Below the pieces are notes generated by a model that made no database searches, was not told the DNA's origin, and saw only the letters and a list, made by a program, of their open reading frames with translations. The translations under genes were made by a program, and so were the position numbers. Shown here in pieces: positions 8,163 through 17,249 of a stretch of DNA of 64,000 bases. Position 1 is the stretch's first letter. Each line of letters opens with the position of its first letter. This DNA is from Physcousia sp015060555 (GTDB taxonomy: Bacteria > Bacteroidota > Bacteroidia > Bacteroidales > Bacteroidaceae). The stretch is from positions 1 through 64,000 of the forward strand of contig SUYG01000040.1 of assembly GCA_015060555.1 (NCBI GenBank), given 5' to 3'.

Positions 8163-9617
8163 TTATTTTAGGGACTTAATAATAGCTTCCATTCTCTTTG
8201 TTAGAGCTATGGCTTGATTCTTGACTCCGTTGGTCTTAATTGGTTCTCCATTTGAGAGGTAGAAGAACTTCGCATTTTTACTCCATAATCTTGTATCTCC
8301 ACCATCCCCAGAAAACCACCAGATAAGTTGGTATAGTTCACAAGCTTTACCTTTCCAGGCTATTTGTATTGGCTCTTTGTCTCCTTTATAATCAAATGAC
8401 ATTCTATATATAAATGAATAGAATGTATCTTCATCATAAGCTAAAAGGTCATTATTTACCAAGACCTTATAGATTTCTATGCAAGACTGTTGATCCTGAT
8501 TCCTGTTGGCTTCGTAATACTCGCGTTTATCCTTCTTTTTGCCTGATTTTAGAGGAAGCTGTAATTGAGTCAAAAACATATCCCGAAACATATCAAGTGG
8601 TCTACAGACTCTATATCTACAAGTATCAAAGTTATCTATGGTGACAACGTCATAAAGGTAGTTGTATTCAGACATTATATAATCGCCAAGTTCTTTCATG
8701 GCCGCCACACTTGTAGAGAGGCTTTTCATCTTTTTGTACATAGCAATCATATACCCCTCTGCAATACAAACAATTCTATGAAGCTCATAAAAGTCCATAC
8801 AATAAATAGCATCATCGGAGGTGGCAATCGATAGTGCATTATAAGCCATTTCTGACGAAAAATCGTCAGAATACAGATTCTTATCCCCAATGAAGTTACT
8901 AAACTCTTCCTCTGGGAACGTGTTATTTTTTTGCAGGGCTTTTAGAAGTGACCCCATTGCATTGAATGAATACCAAACCTTTGCTATCCATCCTGCTCTC
9001 TTGAAATCAACGTCATTTTGTCTACATATTTTGAAGAATGTATCTTCGTCATCATCTATAACTGCATTTTTGAGATTGTTTTTTGTTTCACGGGAGGCTT
9101 GCACTTGGTCAATAATAAGTGTTGTATTCCTGATTCCAAATTTGTTTATGCTGTCATAGAAATCAACTTCAGAAATATCTTCTAGGTCAGCTAATTCTTC
9201 TTCATCAATGCTCTTAACTAGTTTCTCTAGTGATATGCCTTTGTAAGCATTGGTGAACAAATCAACCAACTTAATGTAACTGCCTATACAAACAGACTTC
9301 GTTTCATAGTAATACACCATGTTCAGAAATTCTGAAGGTGTTAAGGAGTCATCCCTAAAGAGCTTTTTATATAGTTCAGGCACACTAACTATGTATGATA
9401 CCAAGACAAGTGCAGTCTGGAAGAGGTAACAATAATCCTCATAAGTTAAGAACTCTTCAGTACCTAGTTTGTATGTAGCGAAGTCATCCGAGATATAATC
9501 ACTACAAAGACTACGAACTTTATCATCTACGTCATCTGAAAAGTTGGACGCTTCGATTATACTAATAGCCCGATTGACAAAGTCGTTATACTTGTCATAA
9601 TCTATCGTCTTTCTCAT
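8163..9617 (-). CDS. Uncharacterised protein coupled to the recombinase (484 aa)
   Basis: Not recognised. Acidic N-terminal half rich in Asp, Glu and Tyr; the C-terminal part is more basic and holds IQIAWKGKACELYQLIWWF and FFYLSNGEPIKTNGVKNQA. No signal peptide or clear membrane span. Its ATG overlaps the recombinase stop as ATGA, and a terminator follows, so the two genes form a unit. A role in recombination control, such as a directionality factor, is possible from position only; it would be large for that. Confidence 0.65.
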   Translation of the reverse strand: MRKTIDYDKYNDFVNRAISIIEASNFSDDVDDKVRSLCSDYISDDFATYKLGTEEFLTYEDYCYLFQTALVLVSYIVSVPELYKKLFRDDSLTPSEFLNMVYYYETKSVCIGSYIKLVDLFTNAYKGISLEKLVKSIDEEELADLEDISEVDFYDSINKFGIRNTTLIIDQVQASRETKNNLKNAVIDDDEDTFFKICRQNDVDFKRAGWIAKVWYSFNAMGSLLKALQKNNTFPEEEFSNFIGDKNLYSDDFSSEMAYNALSIATSDDAIYCMDFYELHRIVCIAEGYMIAMYKKMKSLSTSVAAMKELGDYIMSEYNYLYDVVTIDNFDTCRYRVCRPLDMFRDMFLTQLQLPLKSGKKKDKREYYEANRNQDQQSCIEIYKVLVNNDLLAYDEDTFYSFIYRMSFDYKGDKEPIQIAWKGKACELYQLIWWFSGDGGDTRLWSKNAKFFYLSNGEPIKTNGVKNQAIALTKRMEAIIKSLK

Positions 9618-11572
9618 ACCTTCTTGTTCTTATCAGGCATTCTATCCCATATTCTTTTTATCTTAGGGTCTGTCTTGGCTCCTTCTCGCAGAAGTAAAAC
9701 CAGTTTTTCTTTGTTATAAACAGTCTGTTTACGCCAAATTCCAACCTGGGCATCCTTCAGTATTCCCATTTTAGTAACATACATGTGAGCCATCGACACA
9801 CTAACATTCAAGAACTTTCCAATTCCACTGTAGGCAAATATGAACTTGTCGGCAGGGTATAATCTTTCACGTTCCTCTTTAATACGTTCACGTTCTTCAC
9901 GATGGCGGCGGTCTTTGCCTTCATCAAAGAACCTGGGAAGGTATTGGAAACGCATTTTCTCTATGACCTTTTCATTTTCATCTGCCCTCAATACGATACC
10001 ACCTTTGCCTGTGTTGGGTAAATAATAGAAGTATTCCGTTTCACCTCGATAGAAAGTTATTGTTATGAGACGAGCCATAGCCATCCTTGTTCCAATTCCA
10101 AAGGCATACATTATTTCTCTATTTTCCACCGTTATACTTTTGATATGTCGATGAATAATTTCAGAACGCTCTTTATCATTGGTTATGCTTGCAATTCGCT
10201 CCTGCAACGCTGAAATACGATCAAGATGCCCTGCAATGTTGCCTACGTCATTAAGGTCATATTTAGCACTCAGGTCTACCATCAAACCTTCAAGATGTTC
10301 CTTTTCGTTCAGGTATTCAACCTGTTCAAGAAGGATGTCTTTTCTCTCTTTGTCAACCTCTGCAAATTTCTGGTCTCTCCTTTCTTTGCTTAAAGAACCG
10401 TCAATATAGGTCTCAACAATACGATCCTTCTTTTCATCAAGCATTTTTAAGCGACCATCAATGAAAGACAATTTTTGTTCCAGTACTCCGATACGTTCTT
10501 TATAGTCAGCAACCTCTGCGTTTGCTGCATTAACTATATATCGAACCTCCTCTTTTATGCAAAGGTGCCAGAGAATACTATCCAGAATGTTTATGCTAAT
10601 ACCTATCTTGTTCGTACATTGGGGTGTAGAATAGTGGTCATACTTACGCATAGTATTAAAAGCATCATAACAATGGTAGTAAGCTTTGGATCCAGATGCA
10701 GACCAAAAACAGCCACATTGCTTGCATCTAATTAGTTTATGGGCATAGTAGACGTACCTTGCTTTGTTGGCAGTTGTATTGTTCTCCAATGCGATTTTAC
10801 GGCATCGGTCAAACTGTTCTGGAGTTATGATGACCGGGTAAACCCTTTCAAACGAGGAACCAGGATAACAATGTTTCCTTCCTGTATAGCGTTCATTGTT
10901 CAGGATATTATTTAGGAATGATATTGTTATCTTTCGATTACCACGCCTATAGAACTCTTTGGCTAGTTGGGGCTGTGAGACTCCACTTTCGTACAAGTTA
11001 AAGATTTCTCGTACTACAGCAGCATCCGCTTCGTCTATAACTATCAATTTGCCATGCTCTTTGTCAATCTTATAGCCATAAGGAATGTTACCGCCATTGT
11101 ACTTTCCCTCCTCTGCCAATCTCCTACGACCACGATGGAAACGTTCTTTCTTCTCAATCATTTCCTGTTCAGCCATAGCGCCGAACAAAGAAAAGATAAG
11201 TGAGGCCGTACTGTCAAATTGAGTGCGGTCATTATTGAGTAGGGTAAAGGATGGGTTAAGGCACTTTAGCTGTACCTTTGCTTCGAGAAGTTGGTCACGA
11301 ATTGAATAAAGTACTTTGGGTTTTCTGGATAGGCGCGAAAGCTCGAAGATGTAAATAATGTTAACGTCACCTTTTGCCAGCTCCTTTTTCAATTCCTGGA
11401 GGCCCTGGCGTTCTTCTTCCTCCAGTTTGATTGCACTTTCTTTAGTTCCAATCACAATCATCTGATCCTCAGAAAAACCATCTGCAATAGCGGCTCTTCT
11501 AAGCGAATCTTCTTGTGATTCAAGATGTTGCTGCTGTGTCGAAACACGAGTAAAAAGAATAACTTTGCCCAT
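9614..11572 (-). CDS. Large serine recombinase (integrase)
   Basis: 652 residues. The resolvase-type catalytic domain (1-150) begins MGKVILFTRVST with nucleophile Ser11 and active-site Arg residues in ELSRLSRK (near 77-84). A recombinase domain follows (about 155-265, PYGYKIDKEHGKLIVID...FLNNILNNERYTG). A zinc ribbon has Cys283, Cys286, Cys301 and Cys319. Then come a long coiled coil (about 345-440) and a basic C-terminus. This is the large serine integrase layout. It joins attP and attB without a tyrosine recombinase. It starts 12 bases after the broken yifB frame, so it is the element's end gene and the likely enzyme of integration. Confidence 0.95.
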   Translation of the reverse strand: MGKVILFTRVSTQQQHLESQEDSLRRAAIADGFSEDQMIVIGTKESAIKLEEEERQGLQELKKELAKGDVNIIYIFELSRLSRKPKVLYSIRDQLLEAKVQLKCLNPSFTLLNNDRTQFDSTASLIFSLFGAMAEQEMIEKKERFHRGRRRLAEEGKYNGGNIPYGYKIDKEHGKLIVIDEADAAVVREIFNLYESGVSQPQLAKEFYRRGNRKITISFLNNILNNERYTGRKHCYPGSSFERVYPVIITPEQFDRCRKIALENNTTANKARYVYYAHKLIRCKQCGCFWSASGSKAYYHCYDAFNTMRKYDHYSTPQCTNKIGISINILDSILWHLCIKEEVRYIVNAANAEVADYKERIGVLEQKLSFIDGRLKMLDEKKDRIVETYIDGSLSKERRDQKFAEVDKERKDILLEQVEYLNEKEHLEGLMVDLSAKYDLNDVGNIAGHLDRISALQERIASITNDKERSEIIHRHIKSITVENREIMYAFGIGTRMAMARLITITFYRGETEYFYYLPNTGKGGIVLRADENEKVIEKMRFQYLPRFFDEGKDRRHREERERIKEERERLYPADKFIFAYSGIGKFLNVSVSMAHMYVTKMGILKDAQVGIWRKQTVYNKEKLVLLLREGAKTDPKIKRIWDRMPDKNKKV

Positions 11573-11584
11573 AAAGGAAACCTT

Positions 11585-12820
11585 TTAGGCTGCAAATTTA
11601 ACAAATAATTTCCGGACCACAAAATCATCGTACTGTTTTTCTATGCGGTCCAGCAGCGGACCACTGATCTTGTTTAAGTACTTGTGTATCTGTCCGGGTG
11701 TACACTGACAAGCCTTTGTGGGATGGTTGTAGTAGCCGCAGGGGCACGGGTTCATGGAAGCCACAAACATGAAGTTACATGGGTACTCAATACTGTATTT
11801 GGCACGTGTGACCGTAATCTTTCGGTCTTCTAGCGGCTGGCGCAACACCTCAAGTGTGGAACGCTGGAACTCCGGCAGTTCGTCGAGGAACAGCACTCCA
11901 TTATGTGCCAAAGATATCTCGCCGGGCATGGGGTTGGCACCACCGCCTACGAGGGCTACCTGCGACACCGTGTGATGGGGTGAACGGAAAGGACGCTCGG
12001 TGATGAGGCCCGTGCCACCTTTGACCTGACCGGCCACGCTGTGTATCTGCGTCGTTTCCAAACTTTCAGCCAGCGACAGCGGCGGCAGGATGCTGGGCAG
12101 ACGGCGTGCCATCATGCTCTTGCCGGCACCCGGAGGGCCTACCATAATCAGATTATGCCCGCCAGCAGCTGCCACCTCAAACGCGCGTTTCACACTCTCC
12201 TGCCCCTTAACATCAGCGAAGTCGAGGTCATAATCTCCTTGATGGGCGTAGAACTCCGCACGTGTATCGATGACAGTAGGCGTGAGCGCGTTGGCTTTGC
12301 CATTGAAGAAATCCATTACCTGCTGTAAGGACTGTGCACCATAGACTTTTAGACGATTGACGACAGCTGCCTCATGAACATTCTGTTCAGGGACGATAAG
12401 GCCCTCATAGCCCAGTTCACGCGCCTTGATGGCTATAGGCAGCGCGCCGCGGATGGGCTGCAGACTACCGTCGAGACTGAGTTCTCCCAACACCATATAG
12501 TGCATCAGGTTCCCCTGCCTCACAAAGCCATTAGAGGCCATCACGCCAAGGGCGATGGGCAGGTCGAAGCCCGTACCCTCCTTGCGGATATCGCCAGGTG
12601 CCAAGTTGACGGTGATGTTCTGAGCAGGAAGAATGAAACCGCTGTTGGCCAAAGCCGCCTCAATACGGCTCTGGCTCTCTTTTACACTATTATCGGGCAA
12701 TCCGACAATGACCATGTGATTCTTGGAGGAATCTTTGGAAAGGGAAGAGAGGTGAACCTCAATGGTCACAGGGATGGCGGTGATGCCATCAACGGTTGCG
12801 CTATGGGTCTTGGATAACAT
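11585..12820 (-). CDS. yifB: YifB/ComM-type Mg-chelatase ATPase, 3' end lost to the element
   Basis: 411 residues against about 510 for the family. It has the N-terminal ChlI fold, Walker A GPPGAGKSM (about 226-234), the motif ERPFRSPHHTVSQVALVGGG, FLDELPEF and the cysteine cluster NPCPCGYYNHP. The family normally continues ISGPLLDRIDIHIEV; here the text changes right after LLDRI to EKQYDDFVVRKLFVKFAA and stops. The element therefore interrupts the gene within its AAA+ C-terminal portion. ComM-type proteins act as branch-migration helicases in transformation and recombination; this copy is probably inactive. It lies 15 bases after recG, likely in the same transcript. Confidence 0.9.
   Translation of the reverse strand: MLSKTHSATVDGITAIPVTIEVHLSSLSKDSSKNHMVIVGLPDNSVKESQSRIEAALANSGFILPAQNITVNLAPGDIRKEGTGFDLPIALGVMASNGFVRQGNLMHYMVLGELSLDGSLQPIRGALPIAIKARELGYEGLIVPEQNVHEAAVVNRLKVYGAQSLQQVMDFFNGKANALTPTVIDTRAEFYAHQGDYDLDFADVKGQESVKRAFEVAAAGGHNLIMVGPPGAGKSMMARRLPSILPPLSLAESLETTQIHSVAGQVKGGTGLITERPFRSPHHTVSQVALVGGGANPMPGEISLAHNGVLFLDELPEFQRSTLEVLRQPLEDRKITVTRAKYSIEYPCNFMFVASMNPCPCGYYNHPTKACQCTPGQIHKYLNKISGPLLDRIEKQYDDFVVRKLFVKFAA
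11593..11600 (-). promoter_or_regulatory. -7 element (TAAATTTG) of the recombinase gene
   Basis: Fits TAnnTTTG and lies 21 bases before the recombinase ATG. It falls inside the foreign tail of the truncated yifB frame, so it is element-borne and overlaps the attachment-site arm. Confidence 0.55.
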
Positions 12821-12835
12821 GATGTTCTGTTTTCA

Positions 12836-15034
12836 TTAGGATATATTACTCCAGTCTATGGCTGATTTGCCGAGGTCGCGAAGGTGCTGCCACATCGACG
12901 CATACTCGGGCTTGCATTGCTGCGGGTCTTCGTCCAGAATATGATTGGCGGTGTCCCGAGCCAGCTGCACCAACTGTCCGTCGCGTGCAAGATTGGCGAT
13001 GTGCAGGTCGAAGGCCATTCCGCTCTGCTGTGTCCCCTCAAGGTCGCCGGGGCCACGGAACTTTAGGTCTGCCTCGGCAATCTCAAAGCCGTCGTTGGTT
13101 TCGCACATAATCTCAATGCGTTTCTTCGTCTCGGCAGAAATCTGGTATTTGGTAACTAAAATACAATAGCTCTGTTCGGCACCGCGACCCACGCGGCCGC
13201 GCAACTGATGGAGCTGCGCCAGGCCGAAGCGCTCGGCGTTCTGAATGACCATCACCGAGGCATTGGGCACATTGACGCCAACTTCTATCACGGTGGTGGC
13301 CACGAGAATCTGTGTCTCGCCACGTACAAAACGATCCATTTCATCGTCCTTCTCAGACGATTTCATCTGGCCGTGAACCCTGGAAATACGCAAGTCTGGG
13401 AAGGCCTGACACAAGTCAGCGTAGCCGTTCTCCAAGTCTTGAATATCCATCTTCTCGCTCTCTTTGATAAGGGGATAGACGACATAGACCTGCCGTCCCT
13501 TGGAGATTTCCGCACGAATACCCCGATAAAGGCTTTCCGTGCGCTCCTCCCAGAAGTGGCGTGTCTCAATGGGTTTGCGGCCAGGTGGCAGCTCATCGAT
13601 GACGCTAACGTCGAGGTCGCCGTATAGGGTCATCGCCAAGGTGCGGGGAATAGGCGTGGCGGTCATCACAAGGACATGGGGAACAGCCCCAGCACCATCG
13701 GCGGGCCGCTTCCATAATTTAGCCCTTTGTGCTACGCCGAAGCGATGCTGTTCATCGATGACCACAAGGCCGAGGCGGTTGAACGCCACAGTGTCTTCGA
13801 GCACCGCATGAGTTCCAATCAGGATATTTACCTCGCCCGCGCGTGTACCTTTTAATATAGGTTCCCTGCGGCGCTTACCCTTCACAGCTCCCGTAAGCAG
13901 TTCTACACGCACAGGCATATCCCCCAGGAACTCCTTGAAGGTGGCATAATGCTGCTCGGCCAGTATCTCAGTAGGTGCCATGAGACAGGCCTGATAGCCG
14001 TTGTCGAGAGCGATGAGCATCGTCATCAGTGCCACCAGCGTCTTGCCGCTGCCGACATCACCTTGCAGCAGGCGGTTCATCTGCTTGCCGCTGCCCATGT
14101 CATGCCGCATCTCACGGATGACACGCTTCTGCGCATTGGTCAGTTCAAAGGGGAGATAGTCGCGATAGAAGGTGTTGAAGTGCTCGCCGACATGGGCAAA
14201 GACATACCCCGATACTTGCTGCTGACGCAGTCGGGCGAAGCGCAAAAGACCTAATTGGATGAAGAACAGTTCCTCGAACTTCTGACGGTGTGTGGCCTTT
14301 CGCAGTGCCTCGGCCGAAGGGGGATAGTGAAGGTCGTGAAGCGACTGCCACAACGGGATGAGGTTGAGCTGTTGGCGGAGAGCGGTGGGGAGGGGATCTG
14401 GGTCATTGAGGGGTGAGGATGAGAGGTGCTCAAACAACGTCCCAGTGAAGCGCTCAATGCTGCGACTGTTGAGACCGCCTTTCTTCATCCGTTCTGTGGT
14501 GTTGTAGTAGGGCTGTAGCCCCATAGCGCCCAACTGCAGACTGTCAGCGGGATCGATGTCCGGATGTGGAATGTTGATTCTGTCCTTGAAGACACCAGGG
14601 CGCCCGAAGACAATATACTGCTTTCCGATGAGGTAGTTTTTCTTGATCCAGCGGAATGTCCCTGGCTGGAACCACACTAAATCTACAAGTCCCATTCCAT
14701 CAGTGAAATGGGCAATAAGACGGCGTTTGCGCCCATGCCCCTCTTCCTCAAAGCTGAGAATTTCACCTTTGACCTGTACGAAAGGCATCTCGGGGGTCAA
14801 CTCATGGACATAGTATAAGCGCGTGCGGTCAATGTGCTTGTAAGGGAAGTAATACAGCAGGTCGCGGAACGTGGAGATATTCAGTTCCGATTCCAGCAGC
14901 TTCGCACGTTGCGGGCCTACGCCGGGCAGATAGGTGATGGGAGTTGAGAGGTCGATGAGTTGGAAAAGATAGTTTACTGATGCGAATGCGCTGCAAAGGT
15001 AGTAATTATTTCGTGAACCACGGCACGAAGACAC
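12836..15034 (-). CDS. recG: ATP-dependent DNA helicase RecG
   Basis: Branch-migrating helicase that remodels stalled forks and Holliday junctions. It has the N-terminal wedge/OB region, Walker A LLQGDVGSGKTLVALM, DEQHRFG (DEAD-type box), VMTATPIPRTLAMTLYGDL and the C-terminal QLRGRVGRG motif. The GTG at 15034 gives 732 residues but is not the likely start: a perfect -7 element lies at 14994-15001, downstream of it, and the groEL terminator ends there. RecG homology begins at about IDLSTPITYLPGVG (codon 27, 14956), yet no ATG, GTG or TTG in frame exists between the promoter and the conserved domain. True start unresolved. Confidence 0.93.
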   Translation of the reverse strand: MSSCRGSRNNYYLCSAFASVNYLFQLIDLSTPITYLPGVGPQRAKLLESELNISTFRDLLYYFPYKHIDRTRLYYVHELTPEMPFVQVKGEILSFEEEGHGRKRRLIAHFTDGMGLVDLVWFQPGTFRWIKKNYLIGKQYIVFGRPGVFKDRINIPHPDIDPADSLQLGAMGLQPYYNTTERMKKGGLNSRSIERFTGTLFEHLSSSPLNDPDPLPTALRQQLNLIPLWQSLHDLHYPPSAEALRKATHRQKFEELFFIQLGLLRFARLRQQQVSGYVFAHVGEHFNTFYRDYLPFELTNAQKRVIREMRHDMGSGKQMNRLLQGDVGSGKTLVALMTMLIALDNGYQACLMAPTEILAEQHYATFKEFLGDMPVRVELLTGAVKGKRRREPILKGTRAGEVNILIGTHAVLEDTVAFNRLGLVVIDEQHRFGVAQRAKLWKRPADGAGAVPHVLVMTATPIPRTLAMTLYGDLDVSVIDELPPGRKPIETRHFWEERTESLYRGIRAEISKGRQVYVVYPLIKESEKMDIQDLENGYADLCQAFPDLRISRVHGQMKSSEKDDEMDRFVRGETQILVATTVIEVGVNVPNASVMVIQNAERFGLAQLHQLRGRVGRGAEQSYCILVTKYQISAETKKRIEIMCETNDGFEIAEADLKFRGPGDLEGTQQSGMAFDLHIANLARDGQLVQLARDTANHILDEDPQQCKPEYASMWQHLRDLGKSAIDWSNIS
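14994..15001 (-). promoter_or_regulatory. -7 element (TACCTTTG) for recG-yifB
   Basis: Perfect TAnnTTTG match just downstream of the groEL terminator on the minus strand. It lies within the longest recG frame, so it argues for a start below about 14985. Confidence 0.7.
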
Positions 15035-15070
15035 AAAAAAAAGTGAGAGCGCTCACAAGAGCGCCCTCAC
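15034..15070 (-). terminator. groEL terminator
   Basis: Arms 15043-15054 and 15059-15070 form a 12-bp stem with one mismatch and a 4-nt loop, followed by eight T on the minus strand. It is placed 37 bases after the groEL stop. Confidence 0.9.
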
Positions 15071-15106
15071 TGATTCATTCTTCCTTGTTTATATTGAATT
15101 GGATGA

Positions 15107-16738
15107 TTACATCATGCCACCCATGCCGGGAGCACCGCCCATCGGCATTTCGGGCTTGTCTTCCTTAGCGTCGCAGATGACGCATTCTGTGGTGAGGAAC
15201 ATGCCGGCAATGCTGGCGGCGTTCTCGAGGGCTACGCGTGCCACCTTGGCAGGATCGATGATGCCAGCCTTGCGGAGGTCTTCGTAGCGGTCGGCACGGG
15301 CATTGTAGCCGTAGTCGCCCTTCTCACCCTTCACGGTGTTCACGACGACGCTGCCTTCCAGGCCCGCGTTCTCGACAATCTGGCGCAGCGGTTCCTCAAT
15401 GGCGCGCTCCACGATGCGGATACCAGTGGTCTCGTCGGCGTTCTCGCCCTGTAGGCCGTCGAGGGCCTTGATGGCGCGGATGTAGGCTACACCGCCGCCG
15501 GGGATGATACCTTCTTCGATGGCTGCGCGGGTAGCGCAGAGGGCGTCGTCAACGCGGTCCTTCTTCTCCTTCATCTCGGTCTCAGAGGGAGCACCGACAT
15601 AGAGGACTGCCACACCGCCGCTGAGTTTAGCGAGACGCTCCTGCAGCTTCTCCTTATCATAAGAAGAGGTGGTGTTCTGGATCTCATTCTTGATCTGGTT
15701 GATACGATCCTTGATGAGCTCGCTCTGACCGTGACCGCTGACAATCGTCGTGTTGTCCTTGCTGATGGTCACCTTGTCGGCGCTGCCGAGCATCTCGATG
15801 GTAGCCTGCTCGAGCTTCAGCCCCTTCTCCTCGCTGATGACTACGCCGCCGGTGAGGATGGCGATATCCTCGAGCATAGCCTTGCGACGATCACCGAAGC
15901 CAGGAGCCTTGACGGCACAGATCTTCAGCTGGCCACGCAGACGGTTGACGACGAGGGTGGTGAGAGCTTCGCTATCGACATCCTCTGCGATGACGAGCAG
16001 CGGACGGCCGGTCTGCACAGCGGGCTCCAGAATGGGCAGGAAGTCCTTGAGGTTGGAGATCTTCTTGTCGTAGATGAGGATATAGGGGTTCTCCATCTCG
16101 CACTCCATCTTCTCCGTGTTGGTGACGAAGTAAGCGGAGAGGTAGCCGCGGTCAAACTGCATACCCTCGACAACACCGATGGTGGTGTCGCGGCCCTTAG
16201 CCTCCTCGATGGTGATGACGCCGTCCTTGGAAACTTTCTTCATGGCATCGGCCAGCAGCTTACCGATTTCAGGATCGTTGTTAGCGCTGACAGTGGCCAC
16301 CTGCTCAATCTTGTTGTAGTCGTCGCCGACCTGCTCGCTCATGCCCTTGATGCTCTCCACGACCTTGGCTACGGCCTTGTCGATGCCACGCTTCAGATCC
16401 ATGGGGTTAGCACCTGCGGTGACATTCTTCAAGCCCTCGCGAACGATGGCCTGTGCCAGCACGGTGGCGGTGGTGGTGCCGTCGCCGGCATCATCGCCTG
16501 TCTTGGAGGCTACACTCTTGACGAGCTGTGCGCCGGCATTCTGGAAGGCATCGGCCAGCTCAATCTCCTTGGCGACAGTGACGCCGTCCTTGGTGATTTG
16601 GGGAGCACCGAACTTCTTCTCGATAATTACATTACGACCTTTCGGACCAAGTGTCACTTTGACAGCATTGGCCAGCTGATCCACGCCCTGCTTCATCTGC
16701 TCGCGGGCTTCGATATTGAATTTGATTTCTTTTGCCAT
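15107..16738 (-). CDS. groEL: Chaperonin GroEL
   Basis: 543 residues, the normal length. Cytoplasmic tetradecameric chaperonin that folds client proteins with ATP and GroES. Visible marks: VTLGPKGRNVIIEKKFGAP near the start, the nucleotide-site GDGTTTATVLAQAI, and the Gly-Met tail GGAPGMGGMM. It lies 75 bases behind groES; the gap contains an AT-rich word repeat (16764-16797). Codon use is highly biased, as expected for an abundant protein. Probably transcribed from the sigma-54-like site upstream of groES. Confidence 0.98.
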   Translation of the reverse strand: MAKEIKFNIEAREQMKQGVDQLANAVKVTLGPKGRNVIIEKKFGAPQITKDGVTVAKEIELADAFQNAGAQLVKSVASKTGDDAGDGTTTATVLAQAIVREGLKNVTAGANPMDLKRGIDKAVAKVVESIKGMSEQVGDDYNKIEQVATVSANNDPEIGKLLADAMKKVSKDGVITIEEAKGRDTTIGVVEGMQFDRGYLSAYFVTNTEKMECEMENPYILIYDKKISNLKDFLPILEPAVQTGRPLLVIAEDVDSEALTTLVVNRLRGQLKICAVKAPGFGDRRKAMLEDIAILTGGVVISEEKGLKLEQATIEMLGSADKVTISKDNTTIVSGHGQSELIKDRINQIKNEIQNTTSSYDKEKLQERLAKLSGGVAVLYVGAPSETEMKEKKDRVDDALCATRAAIEEGIIPGGGVAYIRAIKALDGLQGENADETTGIRIVERAIEEPLRQIVENAGLEGSVVVNTVKGEKGDYGYNARADRYEDLRKAGIIDPAKVARVALENAASIAGMFLTTECVICDAKEDKPEMPMGGAPGMGGMM

Positions 16739-16763
16739 GATTCTATGCGGACATCCATCCGCA

Positions 16764-16797
16764 GTTTAAAGTTGAACGTTTAAGGTTTAAATAAGGT
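16764..16797. repeat. Word repeat (GTTTAAAG-like) between groES and groEL
   Basis: Three imperfect copies of an 8-9 nt word built on GTTTAA fill the gap. It belongs to the set of word repeats found in many gaps of this window. Confidence 0.5.
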
Positions 16798-16813
16798 GTC
16801 TTGCAATGATGGC

Positions 16814-17086
16814 TTAGGCCAGAACTGCAACGACATCCGACTGGCGCATCACGAGGTACTTCTGGCCTTCGAACTCCAGCTCAGTGCCGGCATACTTGCC
16901 ATATAACACGGTGTCGCCAGCCTTCAGCACCATCTCTTCATCCTTGGTGCCTTTGCCAACGGCAACTACTTTACCCTGAAGGGGTTTCTCTTTGGCGGTG
17001 TCGGGGATAATGATGCCGCCGACGGTCTTTTCTTCTGCTGCAGCGGGCTCAATGAGCACTCGGTCTGCAAGGGGTTGAATCTTCAT
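16814..17086 (-). CDS. groES: Co-chaperonin GroES
   Basis: 90 residues, normal length. It forms the heptameric lid of GroEL. Starts MKIQPLADRVLIEP; the mobile loop that contacts GroEL is EEKTVGGIIIPDTAKEKP (about 18-35), and the end is QKYLVMRQSDVVAVL. First gene of groES-groEL. No -7 TAnnTTTG element precedes it; instead a sigma-54-like site lies 50-64 bases upstream. Confidence 0.98.
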   Translation of the reverse strand: MKIQPLADRVLIEPAAAEEKTVGGIIIPDTAKEKPLQGKVVAVGKGTKDEEMVLKAGDTVLYGKYAGTELEFEGQKYLVMRQSDVVAVLA

Positions 17087-17135
17087 AGTGATTTGTTTTT
17101 ATTGAGTTGAGTGAATTACTTGCATTTCTACATGA

Positions 17136-17150
17136 GCGAAAGGCGTGCCA
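17136..17150 (-). promoter_or_regulatory. Sigma-54-like -24/-12 site upstream of groES
   Basis: Minus-strand TGGCACGCCTTTCGC fits the sigma-54 consensus TGGCACG-N4-TTGC with one mismatch and the required GG-N10-GC spacing. A start about 12 bases beyond would give a 5' leader of about 38 bases. No TAnnTTTG element competes with it. Confidence 0.5.
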
Positions 17151-17249
17151 AAGTGCGACATCCTGCCATCTTGTCAGTTGGAAACGGCAAAACAAGACGT
17201 TTTAGTTGAAAAACTATAATTTTTAATCTTTAAACTATAAACTTATTTG

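Larger units (their letters stand above)
1..11640 (-). mobile_element. Integrated element in yifB/comM (one end visible)
   Basis: All genes here lie on the minus strand, the DNA is visibly more AT-rich than the rest, and the stretch ends at a large serine recombinase that abuts a broken yifB gene. The right boundary is put near 11640, where the YifB frame stops matching its family just after the conserved Leu-Leu-Asp-Arg-Ile. The left end and the yifB 3' fragment are outside the window. No relaxase, coupling protein or phage structural gene is visible, so whether it is mobilizable, conjugative or phage-like cannot be said. Confidence 0.8.

Noticed and set aside
1..11640. Prophage
   Set aside because: No capsid, portal, terminase, tail or lysis gene is recognisable in the visible part; only the integrase and DNA-handling genes are.
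14381..14420. A further repeat insert in recG
   Set aside because: The CT-rich stretch (LSSSPLNDPDPLPTAL) does not align to the 38-nt or 90-nt family and fits a natural linker.
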